Positions 1-9,172 are shown, counted from the first letter of the stretch. The stretch is DNA of 64,000 bases from Sulfitobacter geojensis (GCF_000622325.1 NZ_JASE01000005.1:1240001-1304000), one strand, 5' to 3'. Translations and numbers: made by a program. The notes: a model not told the origin generated them from the sequence alone.

Positions 1-140
1 AAATTTCGGAAAGTGACCTTAAGGCGTACGAGGAGCGATCCAAAGCGGTTCACGATTGGTGGATTGAGCGCACCCCTAACGGTAGCGTGGTCTATGATGC
101 AGCTGTGGACATCCTTGCTGAAATCCGGGCTGGCAACTAA
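1..140 (+). CDS. TRAP transporter solute-binding protein, C-terminal end (partial)
   Basis: An open frame enters from the left edge and ends at the TAA at 138-140, giving about 45 C-terminal residues that end in AEIRAGN. The segment is helical and charged (KAYEERSKAVHDWW), as at the end of DctP-family periplasmic proteins. The stop shares its last A with the ATG of the next gene, a DctQ permease, which is the usual dctP-dctQ-dctM order. The DctP assignment rests mainly on this context, because the ligand-binding domains lie outside the window. The substrate cannot be told. Confidence 0.7.
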   Translation, partial: ISESDLKAYEERSKAVHDWWIERTPNGSVVYDAAVDILAEIRAGN

Positions 141-715
141 TGCAGGCGGCCAGCGAAAAGGTGGAGTATACGGGCAGCATCGCGCTTGCCCGTAAGCTCG
201 ACAAACTTACCCAGTCGATCGCTGTGGCCGGGTTTTGCGGGCTTGTCATTGTGGCCATCCTCACCTTCTACGACGGTAGCGCGCGTTATCTTGGCTTGCC
301 TCGTGTGTCTGGTTTCAATGACTACGGTGAGTTGGTGTATCCGATCGTCATTGCAAGCTGTTTTCCCGCCGGTCTGCTGCGTCAAAGCAACGTGACTATC
401 CGTGTATTGGAAAAGGTGGTCGGGCCGCGGGTGTCAATGTGGTTCGAAGCACTGGCCGCGTTTGTGACACTTGTGTTTTTCGGGCTTCTTGTCTGGCAGT
501 TTATCGTCCTCGGGGAGAATTATACTGCCGCCGCGCGCACCACACGTACGGTCGAAATGCTGCTTGCTCCTTGGTGGTGGGTTGCAACGATCATCATGTC
601 CTTCTGTGTGCCGGTACAAATCTACGTCACCGCAATTTGGACCAAAGCTGCGTTCAAGGGCATCAAGCCTGCACATTCGACACTCAATTCCCGCGAAAGT
701 GCGGAAGCCATTTAG
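140..715 (+). CDS. TRAP transporter small permease (DctQ family)
   Basis: This 191-residue protein has four hydrophobic segments (about residues 27-47, 65-85, 105-127 and 145-167) and the size of a DctQ subunit. It contains the conserved RYLGLPRVSG and W-rich stretches typical of these small permeases. It joins the 12-helix DctM subunit in the inner membrane, and the two carry out sodium-driven uptake of an organic acid delivered by the DctP protein. The ATG overlaps the stop of the upstream gene by one base, and the dctM gene begins 9 bases after its stop, so the three are translated as one operon. Confidence 0.9.
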   Translation: MQAASEKVEYTGSIALARKLDKLTQSIAVAGFCGLVIVAILTFYDGSARYLGLPRVSGFNDYGELVYPIVIASCFPAGLLRQSNVTIRVLEKVVGPRVSMWFEALAAFVTLVFFGLLVWQFIVLGENYTAAARTTRTVEMLLAPWWWVATIIMSFCVPVQIYVTAIWTKAAFKGIKPAHSTLNSRESAEAI

Positions 716-724
716 GATTACCCA

Positions 725-2035
725 ATGACTGATCCATTTCTTGTCGGCTCACTTGGCCTTTTAGCAATGTTTGCCTTGATCTTGTTACAGGTGCCAATTG
801 GGATCGCCATGGGTGTGGTTGGTGTCGTTGGTACAGGCTTTATCATCGGGTTCGGCCCTGCGCTGTCTTTGTTGGGGACGGAACCTTCGTCTGCTTTGGC
901 CTCAGAAGGGCTCGCGGTGGTCGCGATGTTTCTTTTAATGGGAAACCTTGCCCATGCGGGCGGGTTGTCCAGTGAACTCTATCGTCTTGCCTACAGCTTT
1001 CTGGGACACCGCAAGGGCGGTTTGATTTTCGCGACCATAGGCGCATGCGCCGGTTTTGGTGCGATCTGCGGCTCATCAGTTGCGACTGCTGCGACAATGG
1101 TCCGGATCGCTTTGCCACAAATGCTGGCACGTGGGTATTCGCCCGGGTTGGCTGCGGGGGCTATCGCATCAGGTGGCACACTTGGCATGATCGTTCCCCC
1201 AAGTGTAGTGATGATCCTCTATGCGATCCTGACCGAGAACTCTATTATCACTTTGTTTCTCGCAGCGATAATTCCAGGACTTTTAGCGGTCGTATTCTAT
1301 TTCGGCGCAGTGGCCGTGGCCGTGAAAATCAATCCTGACGCAGCACCTGCGGGGCAGCGTTCTAATTGGTCCGAGCGCTGGATGGTAACGAAGCAGAATT
1401 GGGCTGTGATGTTGCTCGCCTTTGCAGTCTCCGGTGGCATCTATAGCGGTATCTTTACAGTAACCGAGGCAGCATCCGTCGGGGCTACGATTGCACTTTG
1501 CCTTGCCCTGTTCCGGAAGCGCCTGAATGTGCGGACGTTTCTGGGCTGTCTCGGAGATACTGCATCAAATACGGGACTGATCTTTGTTATTATTATCGGG
1601 GCGTCGATCTTTTCCTACTTTGCAACACTGAGCGGCCTGCCTGCGGCAGCAGTGTCATGGATCGAAGGATTGGGGTTGCCTTCTCTTGTCGTGATCTTCT
1701 GTCTGCTGCTGTTTTATATCCTTATGGGGGCAATTTTCGACACGATCGCTGCAATGGTTCTGACGCTTCCATTTGTGTATCCGTTGATTATCAACATGGG
1801 GTACGATCCCATATGGTGGGGTGTCGTCAATATCGTGGTGATTGAACTGGGAATGATCACTCCTCCGATCGGGATCAACGTCTTTGTCATACACGCGATG
1901 GCCGATAACCTGACCATGCGCCAGATATTCAAGGGCGTTGTGCCGTTTGTCATAGGAGATTTGCTACGCTTGATCGTGTTGGTCTTGATCCCCGGCTTGA
2001 GCCTTTGGTTGCCGCGTACGCTTGGGTGGATGTAA
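725..2035 (+). CDS. TRAP transporter large permease (DctM family)
   Basis: This 436-residue, very hydrophobic protein has about 12 membrane segments. It shows the DctM hallmark GGTLGMIVPPSVVMILYAI near residues 152-170 and a second related repeat, ELGMITPPIGINVFVI, near residue 375, reflecting the inverted-repeat fold of the family. It forms the transport channel together with the small permease just upstream. Length is normal for DctM. It is the last gene of the TRAP operon. Only decayed sequence follows, so the operon ends here. The substrate is unknown. Confidence 0.93.
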   Translation: MTDPFLVGSLGLLAMFALILLQVPIGIAMGVVGVVGTGFIIGFGPALSLLGTEPSSALASEGLAVVAMFLLMGNLAHAGGLSSELYRLAYSFLGHRKGGLIFATIGACAGFGAICGSSVATAATMVRIALPQMLARGYSPGLAAGAIASGGTLGMIVPPSVVMILYAILTENSIITLFLAAIIPGLLAVVFYFGAVAVAVKINPDAAPAGQRSNWSERWMVTKQNWAVMLLAFAVSGGIYSGIFTVTEAASVGATIALCLALFRKRLNVRTFLGCLGDTASNTGLIFVIIIGASIFSYFATLSGLPAAAVSWIEGLGLPSLVVIFCLLLFYILMGAIFDTIAAMVLTLPFVYPLIINMGYDPIWWGVVNIVVIELGMITPPIGINVFVIHAMADNLTMRQIFKGVVPFVIGDLLRLIVLVLIPGLSLWLPRTLGWM

Positions 2036-2041
2036 ATTGGG

Positions 2042-2435
2042 TTGAATGTGCCGTACGGCGTGCCGATAGAATTGACCCAATTTCGCAAAGATCATCAGAT
2101 GGTGAAGAACTGGCCTTGTCCTGCTAATAGTGCAAGGCCAAGGTTTGGGTATGCGCGTCGGGACGTCGGCAACTTTGGCCGTCGCTTAGGTCAAACAGCA
2201 CATAATGGCTTCACGCTTCCGGCGCGGATTGCAGACATTGCATATCATTACGAGCCCGCCTTCTACCGATGGCTGTTCGAGAATTCGACCAAGATGCCCA
2301 CCCACGTGTCCGTGTCATCGTGCCCAGAGTTGGGTTGTCTGCTGATGGTACACAATGGACCCGTTTCCGAGAGGCATGAGGACACCGACGGCGGCATGGA
2401 TTTTAAGTTAGAGCACCTTACGTTTTCCAGACAGC
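2042..2435. other. Unassigned DNA after the TRAP operon
   Basis: A plus-strand frame stays open from 2042 to 2602. Its product resembles nothing I know, has no convincing ribosome site, and runs antisense into the ABC ATPase remnant at 2436-2768. I read it as non-coding or decayed DNA. Confidence 0.4.
2111..2140 (+). terminator. Stem-loop after dctM, possible terminator
   Basis: Eight perfectly paired bases (TGGCCTTG at 2111-2118 with CAAGGCCA at 2133-2140) enclose a 14-base loop, 75 bases after the dctM stop. No run of T follows, so intrinsic termination is uncertain. Confidence 0.35.
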
Positions 2436-2768
2436 TTAATTCACTAGAACACCGCTTTGCGAAACCTGCAGATATGCGCCGTCGGGTTTGCGTGGAAGTG
2501 GGCTTGGGGCCGCGGAGAGAAGTTTTTTTGTATGCGGGTGGCAGGGGTATCGCAGCACCTGCTGGGTCTCGCCCATTTCAACAATTTCTCCCTGATACAT
2601 GACCGCGATGCGGTGGCTGACGCGTTCTACGACGGCGATATCATGCGAGACGAACAGAAAGGCAATGCCAAGCTGATCCTGGATGTCCTACATCAGCTGC
2701 GTGACCCGCGCTGTCGTCGAGACATCCGGTGCCGACACCGCCTCATCCGCGATGATCACCTCGGGCCC
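2436..2768 (-). pseudogene. Broken oligopeptide ABC transporter ATPase (C-terminal third)
   Basis: The minus strand, read from 2768 down, gives a Walker B region (GPEVIIADEAVSAPDVS), then an H-loop ([20 protein letters not shown]), then the [10 protein letters not shown] and [14 protein letters not shown] motifs that end DppD/OppF-type ATPases. An in-frame TAG at 2688-2690 interrupts it between the Walker B region and the H-loop. The frame ends at the TAA at 2436-2438. The Walker A and signature halves are missing: at about 2768 the homology stops at an IS21-like end. This is a dead remnant, and the assignment rests on motifs read directly from the sequence. Confidence 0.82.
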
Positions 2769-2828
2769 TTGAACAAAACCGTCAGGGCAATGTGTTCACA
2801 TGGGTGAGTTCTCAGTGACATTTAACAA
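2769..2828 (-). mobile_element. Isolated end of an IS21-family element
   Basis: The reverse complement of this stretch closely matches the left end of the complete IS21 element at 14470. It carries the same TGTCACTGAGAACT repeat, the ATGTGAACACAT palindrome and the CCCTGACG...TTTTGTTCA stretch that precede istA. The complete element has two copies of the TGTCACTGAGAA repeat before the palindrome, but this remnant has one. No istA follows; the ABC ATPase fragment takes its place. It marks an old insertion or deletion scar. Confidence 0.75.
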
Positions 2829-3177
2829 CTGATCCTCCGATCTGCCAATCCCTCCCACATCGACAACACGACGTTGACCGAGGCAGCGTATCATATGATG
2901 CTGCAACGCATCCGAAGTCGGCTTCGAGCTTGGATCGTTCGATACTGCGGTGGGGCACAGAACTCCGGTTTGCGTAGATTGCGTGTGCCGCCAATACTCT
3001 GTTACTTGGACTGAATCTGCGCGGAGTACTACGACTGTCCGCCAGCCCGATGGACAGAACGAACTGTGGCCTTTGCCTGTTGAGGGCTTCGATTGAGGTG
3101 AAGCGCTGACCAATGCAGCACGTCGCTCAGCTTGCCGCTGTCATTTTTTGGAAATCATTGGCAGCATCAAGCTCAGA
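2829..3177. other. Gene-poor spacer
   Basis: I see no supported gene here. A minus frame of about 100 residues crosses it and the IS21 scar, but it has no recognisable motif or ribosome site. It probably belongs to the decayed junction. Confidence 0.4.
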
Positions 3178-3963
3178 TCAACCGAGAAGAACTTCAACAT
3201 CGGGGCCGGGGGGGGGGGCAGGGCTGCTCTCTTTGCTCACAACCAATCTGCGTTCAAGCTGTTTCCTATCTGCGGCGGACAACCCCGCTGTGGTTACGTA
3301 AGTGGTTGCGCCGCCGTGCCGGGCTTCGATGTGATCAATGACAGACAGCATGTCTTCGGCATTTGACGTCAGGATACGGCGAATGAGGGCGGGATCTCCG
3401 CCGCGGTCGCGGGCATCGCGTTCGAGACTGCGCAGCAAGCCGGGCGCAAAATTTGCGGTTTCGGCGTAGTCGCGCGCGATGCTGTCTGGGCTGGCCCCCA
3501 GTAACGACAGGAGCAGTGCTGCAACTAGGCCGGTTCGGTCCTTTCCAGCAGTGCAGTGAAATACGACGGGACCTGCAGGTGCCCGCGCGATGGCGGTCAT
3601 GACTGCGGCAAAGCCTTCGGGCACGGTGTCGAGCGCCATGATATAGCGTTGCGACAGCCTCGCGTCAGGATCCGCTGCCAGCAAAGCCGACACCGGGTCG
3701 AGACGTGCGAAAATCGGGATGCATACCCGGTCTTTGCAGGTGGCAAGTGCCCCGGGATCGGCAGCGATCTCAGCCTCGGAGCGCAGGTCGATCACGCGGG
3801 CTGGTCCGGCATGGCCTGCTATATGGGGGATGGCGGTGTCACGCAGTGCGCAGGAGCGAAAGATTGCACCCCGGCGCACCTGTTGCCCGTCCTTGAGCTG
3901 GATGCCCCCGAGGTCGCGGAAATTATGCATGCCTACAGGCGTTAGCCCGTTGTTTTGTGTCAT
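3178..3963 (-). CDS. Tyrosine-protein-phosphatase family protein
   Basis: This 261-residue protein carries the cysteine phosphatase P-loop HCTAGKDRTG (nucleophile Cys137, Arg143) and an N-terminal NFRDLGG motif, the pattern of the Y_phosphatase3 family (bacterial tyrosine/lipid phosphatases). The start used is the ATG at 3963, which overlaps the stop of the permease gene upstream by 4 bases (ATGA). This makes it the last gene of the ABC uptake operon. The natural substrate could be a phosphorylated solute imported by the operon or a protein; context favours the first, but this is inference. Near the C-terminus an 11-G tract (3208-3218) encodes PAPPPGP, so the extreme end may vary by slippage or contain a sequencing error. 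Confidence 0.88.
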   Translation of the reverse strand: MTQNNGLTPVGMHNFRDLGGIQLKDGQQVRRGAIFRSCALRDTAIPHIAGHAGPARVIDLRSEAEIAADPGALATCKDRVCIPIFARLDPVSALLAADPDARLSQRYIMALDTVPEGFAAVMTAIARAPAGPVVFHCTAGKDRTGLVAALLLSLLGASPDSIARDYAETANFAPGLLRSLERDARDRGGDPALIRRILTSNAEDMLSVIDHIEARHGGATTYVTTAGLSAADRKQLERRLVVSKESSPAPPPGPDVEVLLG

Positions 3964-4778
3964 TTGATACCTGATTTCATGAAGCTCTCGATGATCTGAC
4001 GGTGCAGAACAAGATAAATGGCCAAAACCGGTAGGGAGGCTAGCGTAGCGGCGGCCATCAACGGCCCCCACTGGTTGCCTTCTTGCGACATAAACATCTG
4101 AAGGCCGATCTGGACAACCGCATCGTCCATCCGCCGGATCAACAAGAGTGGCCAGAAGTATTCGTTCCACGCCGAGATGAAGGCGAGCACACCGAGAGAG
4201 GCGAGGGGAGCGCGCAAGTTGGGGACGATGATCTGCCACAAGATGCGCCAGTGCCCAGCATCATCCATACGCGCCGCCTCGATCACCTGCCGGGGGAAAG
4301 ACCGCATGGCGTTGACCAGCAGCAGAACCGCAAAAGCGGCGGCGGCGTTGGGCAGGACGAGGCCTGTTATGGTGTTGAGCAGCCCAAGCTTCGTGGACAG
4401 CACATAGTTGGGTATCATGGTGACCTGGAAAGGCACCAACCAGGACAACGCGATCAGCGCCTGCACGGCCTTGCCGCCCCGAAAGCGCCAGCGTGTCAGC
4501 GCGTAGGCGGCAGTCAGCCCCGTCAGCACTTGTGCGATCGCGGTGGCGCTGGCCATGACAAAGGTATTCCACAACATCCGAAGCATCGGGATCGCGTCGA
4601 AAACATAAACGTAGTTGTCGAATGTCACTTCCGAGGGCCAGAGCGTCGCTTCGAAGATACCTGTGGCAGGGCGCAGCGACGTGACAACCATCCAGCAGAT
4701 CGGCACAACCGCCGTTAGAGACAGCAGTATCATCGTGCCATGCGTGAGAATGCCTTTCGGCGAGAACCTAATCGTCAT
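3960..4778 (-). CDS. ABC sugar-type transporter permease (MalG/UgpE family)
   Basis: This 272-residue protein has six membrane segments and the EAA loop VIEAARMDDAGHWRILWQII that contacts the ATPase. It belongs to the MalG/UgpE (CUT1) permease family. It overlaps the MalF-type permease upstream by 11 bases and the phosphatase gene downstream by 4. It would form a heterodimer with the neighbouring permease for inner-membrane uptake. The substrate class (sugar, polyol or glycerol-phosphate ester) is set by the binding protein and cannot be fixed from this protein. Confidence 0.93.
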   Translation of the reverse strand: MTIRFSPKGILTHGTMILLSLTAVVPICWMVVTSLRPATGIFEATLWPSEVTFDNYVYVFDAIPMLRMLWNTFVMASATAIAQVLTGLTAAYALTRWRFRGGKAVQALIALSWLVPFQVTMIPNYVLSTKLGLLNTITGLVLPNAAAAFAVLLLVNAMRSFPRQVIEAARMDDAGHWRILWQIIVPNLRAPLASLGVLAFISAWNEYFWPLLLIRRMDDAVVQIGLQMFMSQEGNQWGPLMAAATLASLPVLAIYLVLHRQIIESFMKSGIK

Positions 4779-5718
4779 GGAAAGTCACCTTTCTAGACAG
4801 GGCCTGAAATACGAGGGCCAGCACGCCGAAGGTGATGAAGGTCATCACACCTGCAGTCGCGCTCCATCCCGCAGAGAAGGTCTGAAATCCGTATTTCCAC
4901 ATCAGGAAGAAGATGTTGGAGGTAGATCCCAGCGGTCCGCCGTCCGTGATCGCGTTGATATAGACAAAGCTCCACTGCGCGCCGAAAAGCACAGTCATCA
5001 TGATCAGAAGCAGGATCATCGGCGACAGAAGCGGCAGCCGGATGTCCCGCGTGATTTGCCATTCGGTTGCGCCGTCCATGCGCGCGGCCTCAAGGTAGCC
5101 GGGATCAATGGTACTGTTGGCCGCCGAGAACAACAGTGTCGAGAACCCCATCAGCTTCCAGCCCGTGATCCAGACCATCGTCCAAAGCGCGAGATCGGGA
5201 TCGGCGAAAAAACTGACAGGATCGATGCCAAGGGTAGAGAGCCCCAGATTGACCAGACCGTAGTCGCGGTTTAGCAACCAGCGCCAGAGCACGGCGGCAA
5301 CGATGGGCGGCACGATCATCGGCACGAAGATGAGCGAGCGGTAGAGGTTGCGCATCGGCCCGCGTAGGTTCTGCGTCAGTATTGCCACGAAAAGCGGGAT
5401 CACCACCGACAGTGGCAACAGCCCAACTACGTACCAGACGGTGTTCATTGCCGCCTGTTGCAGTTCGGGCAACTCAAGCAGGTTGCGGTAGTTCTGAAGG
5501 CCCACCGGCCGCGGGGTGGCCGTGGGCAGCATGTTCCACTCGGTGAAGGAAAGCTCAATGGACCTTAAGAGGGGCCAGTAAATCCAGACAAAGAGAATGC
5601 AAAGCGTCGGCGCTAGATAAAGCCAGGGCGCGATGGGAAGCCGCAAGTTCGCAAAGTGGCGGGCCCTGCGCTGCAATCCCAGCGGAGAGAGTGTGGCCTG
5701 AAGGGGCGCGTCGGTCAT
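4768..5718 (-). CDS. ABC sugar-type transporter permease (MalF/UgpA family)
   Basis: This 316-residue protein has six membrane spans and the EAA motif YLEAARMDGATEWQITRDI, as in MalF/UgpA permeases. The ATG at 5718 is preferred over a GTG nine bases earlier because AAAGG sits at a good distance upstream. It partners the next permease in the operon. The binding-protein gene lies 70 bases upstream, the usual order in this transporter class. Confidence 0.92.
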   Translation of the reverse strand: MTDAPLQATLSPLGLQRRARHFANLRLPIAPWLYLAPTLCILFVWIYWPLLRSIELSFTEWNMLPTATPRPVGLQNYRNLLELPELQQAAMNTVWYVVGLLPLSVVIPLFVAILTQNLRGPMRNLYRSLIFVPMIVPPIVAAVLWRWLLNRDYGLVNLGLSTLGIDPVSFFADPDLALWTMVWITGWKLMGFSTLLFSAANSTIDPGYLEAARMDGATEWQITRDIRLPLLSPMILLLIMMTVLFGAQWSFVYINAITDGGPLGSTSNIFFLMWKYGFQTFSAGWSATAGVMTFITFGVLALVFQALSRKVTFHDD

Positions 5719-5788
5719 GTGGTACACCTTTGACTGGGGGAGCGCAGCCCCTTGTAAAGGGGCCGCGCGCGTGCGTTTAGGTGGGCGA

Positions 5789-7090
5789 TCAGTCGTCTGA
5801 GGGCATTAGCTTTTGCGCTTCGTCCTGCGCGGCGCTCAGTACCTCGTACGGATCGTCATCGCCCAACACGGCAGCAGTCGCCGCGTCTTTCATCATGTTT
5901 TCGACCTGGCGGTAATTCGGGCCGGCGAAGGCGACATTCGCGGTCAGACGCTCAAGCTGTTCGAGGTTCGGGCGGATGAGGGGGTTCGCCTCTACCCAAT
6001 CCTTGAGGTACTTGGGGTCATTCACAATATCGAGGCGGAGCGGCAGATACCCGATCTTAGAGGTGATCTGCGTATAGGCATATTTGGAGGTAAGGAACTT
6101 CATCAGTTCCCACGCGGCGCGTTGCTGCACCGGGTCCTTAGATAGAACATAAAGTGCAGAGCCTGAATTGGTCGGGGCTGTCGGTTTGTCGCCGAAGGAC
6201 GGCATCGCTACGACGTCCATTTCGAAGTTGCCTTCGGCTGCATTGGAAAAGCTATTCTGCACCGCGGAAGTGAAAAGGAACATGCCCAGCTTGCCAGCGG
6301 AGAAGGTATCCATGTGGGCGGCCACGTCGATGTCGGCGTAGGCCCCGCTGTCGCGCAGGTCGCGTAGCATGGCGACGGCATCTGCCGCTCCGTCGTCGGC
6401 GAAGGTCAGCTTGTTGCCTTCGCGCACACGACCGCCGTTGGACATCACGATGGACTGATAGACGAAAGTGCCGTCAATCGGGCCAAAGGCGCCTGGGAAG
6501 AAGCCGTGGTAGTTGGTATTCTTCTGGATCGCTATGCCGGCGGCTTTCACCTCTTCCCACGTGCGGGGCGGGGTTTGGGGGTCAAGTCCGGCTTCGCGAA
6601 AGATGTCCTTGTTGATGAACATCACCGGCGTGGAGAATGTGTAGGCCAGTCCATAGGTCTTGCCGTCGACGCGGCCCAGTTCCAGACCGTTCTCTACCAT
6701 TCCTTCGGAGTGCTGGGCTAATTCGTCCTTTGCAAGGTCTTCCAGCGCTTCGGCCCCCAGATCGTGCGCGGCGTAGATCAGGTCACGGAACACGAGCTGG
6801 GCCACATCTGGCTGCTGACCCGCAACGATATCGGCCTGTACGCGCGAGAGGATCTCGTTGGACGGCGCGCCGATGGGCTCAACCGTGATCAGTGGGTTAT
6901 CTTCCATGAACTTGTTCAGCATTTCCATGGTCGCGTCGTTGCGCTGACCTGCCGTGGCAAGGTTGTAGGAATAAAAGGTGACCGTCACCGGCTCTGTGAT
7001 CTCCTCCGCCATCTGGGCGGAGGAGGGCAGGCCGAGGCCGGCAAAAACCAGCGCCGCGGCACCAGTGGACATCAACGTTCTGCGTAGCAT
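5789..7090 (-). CDS. ABC transporter solute-binding protein (family 1, UgpB/MalE-like)
   Basis: This 433-residue periplasmic protein starts with a signal peptide (MLRRTLMSTGAAALVFAGLG, cleaved near SSAQM). Its body has family 1 binding-protein features such as the PDVAQLVFRD segment, TPVMFINKDIFREAGLDP and TPPRTWEEV. The ATG at 7090 follows AAAGGATCTGAAG, a good ribosome site; a longer frame upstream lacks one. It captures the substrate for the two permeases and ATPase of this operon. The presence of a metallophosphoesterase and a phosphatase in the operon suggests a phosphorylated ligand, by inference. Confidence 0.92.
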   Translation of the reverse strand: MLRRTLMSTGAAALVFAGLGLPSSAQMAEEITEPVTVTFYSYNLATAGQRNDATMEMLNKFMEDNPLITVEPIGAPSNEILSRVQADIVAGQQPDVAQLVFRDLIYAAHDLGAEALEDLAKDELAQHSEGMVENGLELGRVDGKTYGLAYTFSTPVMFINKDIFREAGLDPQTPPRTWEEVKAAGIAIQKNTNYHGFFPGAFGPIDGTFVYQSIVMSNGGRVREGNKLTFADDGAADAVAMLRDLRDSGAYADIDVAAHMDTFSAGKLGMFLFTSAVQNSFSNAAEGNFEMDVVAMPSFGDKPTAPTNSGSALYVLSKDPVQQRAAWELMKFLTSKYAYTQITSKIGYLPLRLDIVNDPKYLKDWVEANPLIRPNLEQLERLTANVAFAGPNYRQVENMMKDAATAAVLGDDDPYEVLSAAQDEAQKLMPSDD

Positions 7091-7145
7091 CTTCAGATCC
7101 TTTCGGGGGAGGGTTGTCGTGTTTTCGAATGGGTATGAAAGCCGA

Positions 7146-8012
7146 TCAATCGGCGTGCTCCGGCGCGGCATGCGCCGCTGCTTCGACTTGTTCTACGTGC
7201 GCGCGCAACATTGAGAGCGGATAGGAATTCAGCTCGGCGCGGTCCGAGGGCAGCGGTACCAGCGCCATGGTCAGCCCGGATGGGCGCAGGCGGCCGATGC
7301 CAAAGCCCGCGCCTTGGACCATGCGCAGCCGGTCGGTGACCAAAATGTCGGTGGCCGCATGCTGGCCCAGACCGACGATAACCGGGATGCCGTGCCAGAC
7401 GCTGAACCGGTCGTGGTGGATATGACCACAGAGAATGCCCTTGATGTCGTCGCGGCCCTTGAGGATTTCAGCCAGGCGTAGGCTGTCCTCGAAACGGATG
7501 CCGCGCCAGAAATCAGGATCCTGCGTCTCGCCCAGCATGGGGGGATGATGAATGACCAGCAGCTTTGGCAAATCCGCGTGATCCGCGAGGCGGGTTTTCA
7601 GCCAGTCGAATTGCGCGGGCTCAATCGCGCCGCCGATGGCACCGGGGACGGTGCTGTCAAGGGTGATCACATGAATGCCGGCCAATACCTGATCATGGTC
7701 GTAGGGCATATCGCTGCCAGGTGCTTCGCCCAGCATCCCTTCGCGGAAACCCGCCCGGGTGTCGTGGTTGCCAATGGCATAGACCACGGGCATCCCGATC
7801 CCGTCGAGCGCACGGGTGAGCTTGCGATAGCTCTGCGGATCCCCGGCGTTGGTCAGGTCGCCAGACGCGATGGCAAAATCGGGACGCGGCTCGATCTTGG
7901 CGATGTTGGAGAGGATCTGGTCCATCGTCGCCTCGGTGTCCGAATGCAAATGCGGATCGTCGGGTTCGCCAAAATGCAGGTCTGTCAGGTGAACGAATGT
8001 TGGGTCAGCCAT
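7146..8012 (-). CDS. Metallophosphoesterase (cyclic nucleotide / glycerophosphodiesterase type)
   Basis: This 288-residue protein carries all five metal-binding blocks of the calcineurin-like fold in order: DLHFG (Asp11, His13), GDLTN, GNHD, VIHHPP and GHIHHD. Such proteins (CpdA, GpdQ) split phosphodiesters using two metal ions. No signal peptide is seen, so it acts in the cytoplasm. The ATG at 8012 overlaps the end of the ATPase gene by 8 bases. Its place inside an ABC operon suggests hydrolysis of an imported phosphodiester such as a glycerophosphodiester. CpdA-like cAMP hydrolysis is the alternative. Confidence 0.9.
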   Translation of the reverse strand: MADPTFVHLTDLHFGEPDDPHLHSDTEATMDQILSNIAKIEPRPDFAIASGDLTNAGDPQSYRKLTRALDGIGMPVVYAIGNHDTRAGFREGMLGEAPGSDMPYDHDQVLAGIHVITLDSTVPGAIGGAIEPAQFDWLKTRLADHADLPKLLVIHHPPMLGETQDPDFWRGIRFEDSLRLAEILKGRDDIKGILCGHIHHDRFSVWHGIPVIVGLGQHAATDILVTDRLRMVQGAGFGIGRLRPSGLTMALVPLPSDRAELNSYPLSMLRAHVEQVEAAAHAAPEHAD

Positions 8013-9105
8013 GGGCCATTTCCATTTTTTTGGTTGTGGAACGGGCGGCGACACGCCGCCCCGATTTGATGTCGAAAAGGTGTGCGTCTTCGGGTGCCGC
8101 GCTCAGACCGAAGGGGCCACGGGGCAACGGGCGATCGGCGGGCAGGACTAGAATGACCTCCTGCGGTGCGCCAGCACTGCGCGCGTGCAGGTGCAATTCA
8201 GTGCCCATGTCCTCGCAAAGGTCCGGGGTGAAACGCCGTTCCCTGCCATCAGGATGCAAGGCACCGGGGCGCAGTCCCATCGTCAGCGCCGTGCCCAGAG
8301 GGCGATTAACGACAAGACCCGGCGCCGGTTCCCAGCCCGATGCCGTCAACACACGGCCCTCAGGGCCCACGGCCACCTCAAACAGGTTCATGGCCGGGCT
8401 GCCCAGAAACCCCGCGACAAAGGCGCTTTGGGGGCGGTGGAACAACTCTTGCGGCGTGCCGATCTGCTCGATCTGTCCGGCATTCATCAGCACCATACGA
8501 TCTGCCATGCTCATGGCCTCGACCTGGTCATGGGTGACAAAAACGGACGTTGTGCCAAGCTGACGGTGCAGACGACGAATTTCCGCACGCATGGCCGTGC
8601 GGAGCTTGGCGTCGAGATTCGATAGCGGCTCGTCGAACAGGAATACCTTGGGTTCGCGCGTCATCGCGCGGCCCATGGCAACCCTCTGGCGCTGCCCGCC
8701 AGAAAGCTGGCTGGGCTTGCGGTCCAGTAGGTGATCAAGTTCCAGCATACGGGCAACTTCGGACACGCGCGCTGTGCGCTGAGCGCGCGCCATACCGGCG
8801 ACCTTCAGCCCGTAGCCCATGTTCGCCGCCACGCTCATATGCGGGTAAAGCGCGTAGTTCTGGAAAACCATCGCACAGCCGCGCTTGCCGGGCTGCAAAT
8901 GCTCTACTGGCGCGCCATCAATGCGGATGCTGCCCGCGTCCGGTTCCTCCAAGCCCGCGATAAGGCGCAGTAGCGTGGACTTGCCGCAGCCCGAGGCACC
9001 CAGTACCACTAGAAACTCCTGGGAACGGATCGACAGGTCCAGATCCGTCAGGATCGGATTGCCTCCGAAGGCCTTTGCCAGGCCGGTGATCTGGATGTCT
9101 GCCAT
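8005..9105 (-). CDS. ABC transporter ATPase (UgpC/MalK family)
   Basis: This 366-residue ATPase has Walker A GASGCGKST (residues 36-44), the Q-loop in VFQNYALYPHM, the signature LSGGQRQRVAMGRA, Walker B VFLFDEPLSNLD and H-loop FVTHD. A C-terminal TOBE/OB-type regulatory region follows, with MGLRPGAL. This is the MalK/UgpC group that energises CUT1 importers. It heads the structural genes of the operon and lies 67 bases downstream of the TetR regulator gene, which points the same way. Confidence 0.94.
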   Translation of the reverse strand: MADIQITGLAKAFGGNPILTDLDLSIRSQEFLVVLGASGCGKSTLLRLIAGLEEPDAGSIRIDGAPVEHLQPGKRGCAMVFQNYALYPHMSVAANMGYGLKVAGMARAQRTARVSEVARMLELDHLLDRKPSQLSGGQRQRVAMGRAMTREPKVFLFDEPLSNLDAKLRTAMRAEIRRLHRQLGTTSVFVTHDQVEAMSMADRMVLMNAGQIEQIGTPQELFHRPQSAFVAGFLGSPAMNLFEVAVGPEGRVLTASGWEPAPGLVVNRPLGTALTMGLRPGALHPDGRERRFTPDLCEDMGTELHLHARSAGAPQEVILVLPADRPLPRGPFGLSAAPEDAHLFDIKSGRRVAARSTTKKMEMAHG

Positions 9106-9172
9106 GGGCGCGCTTCCTCTTGTGGTTCGAAACGCGGTCTAGTTCGATTCGGTCACTGCCCTATGACGGACC

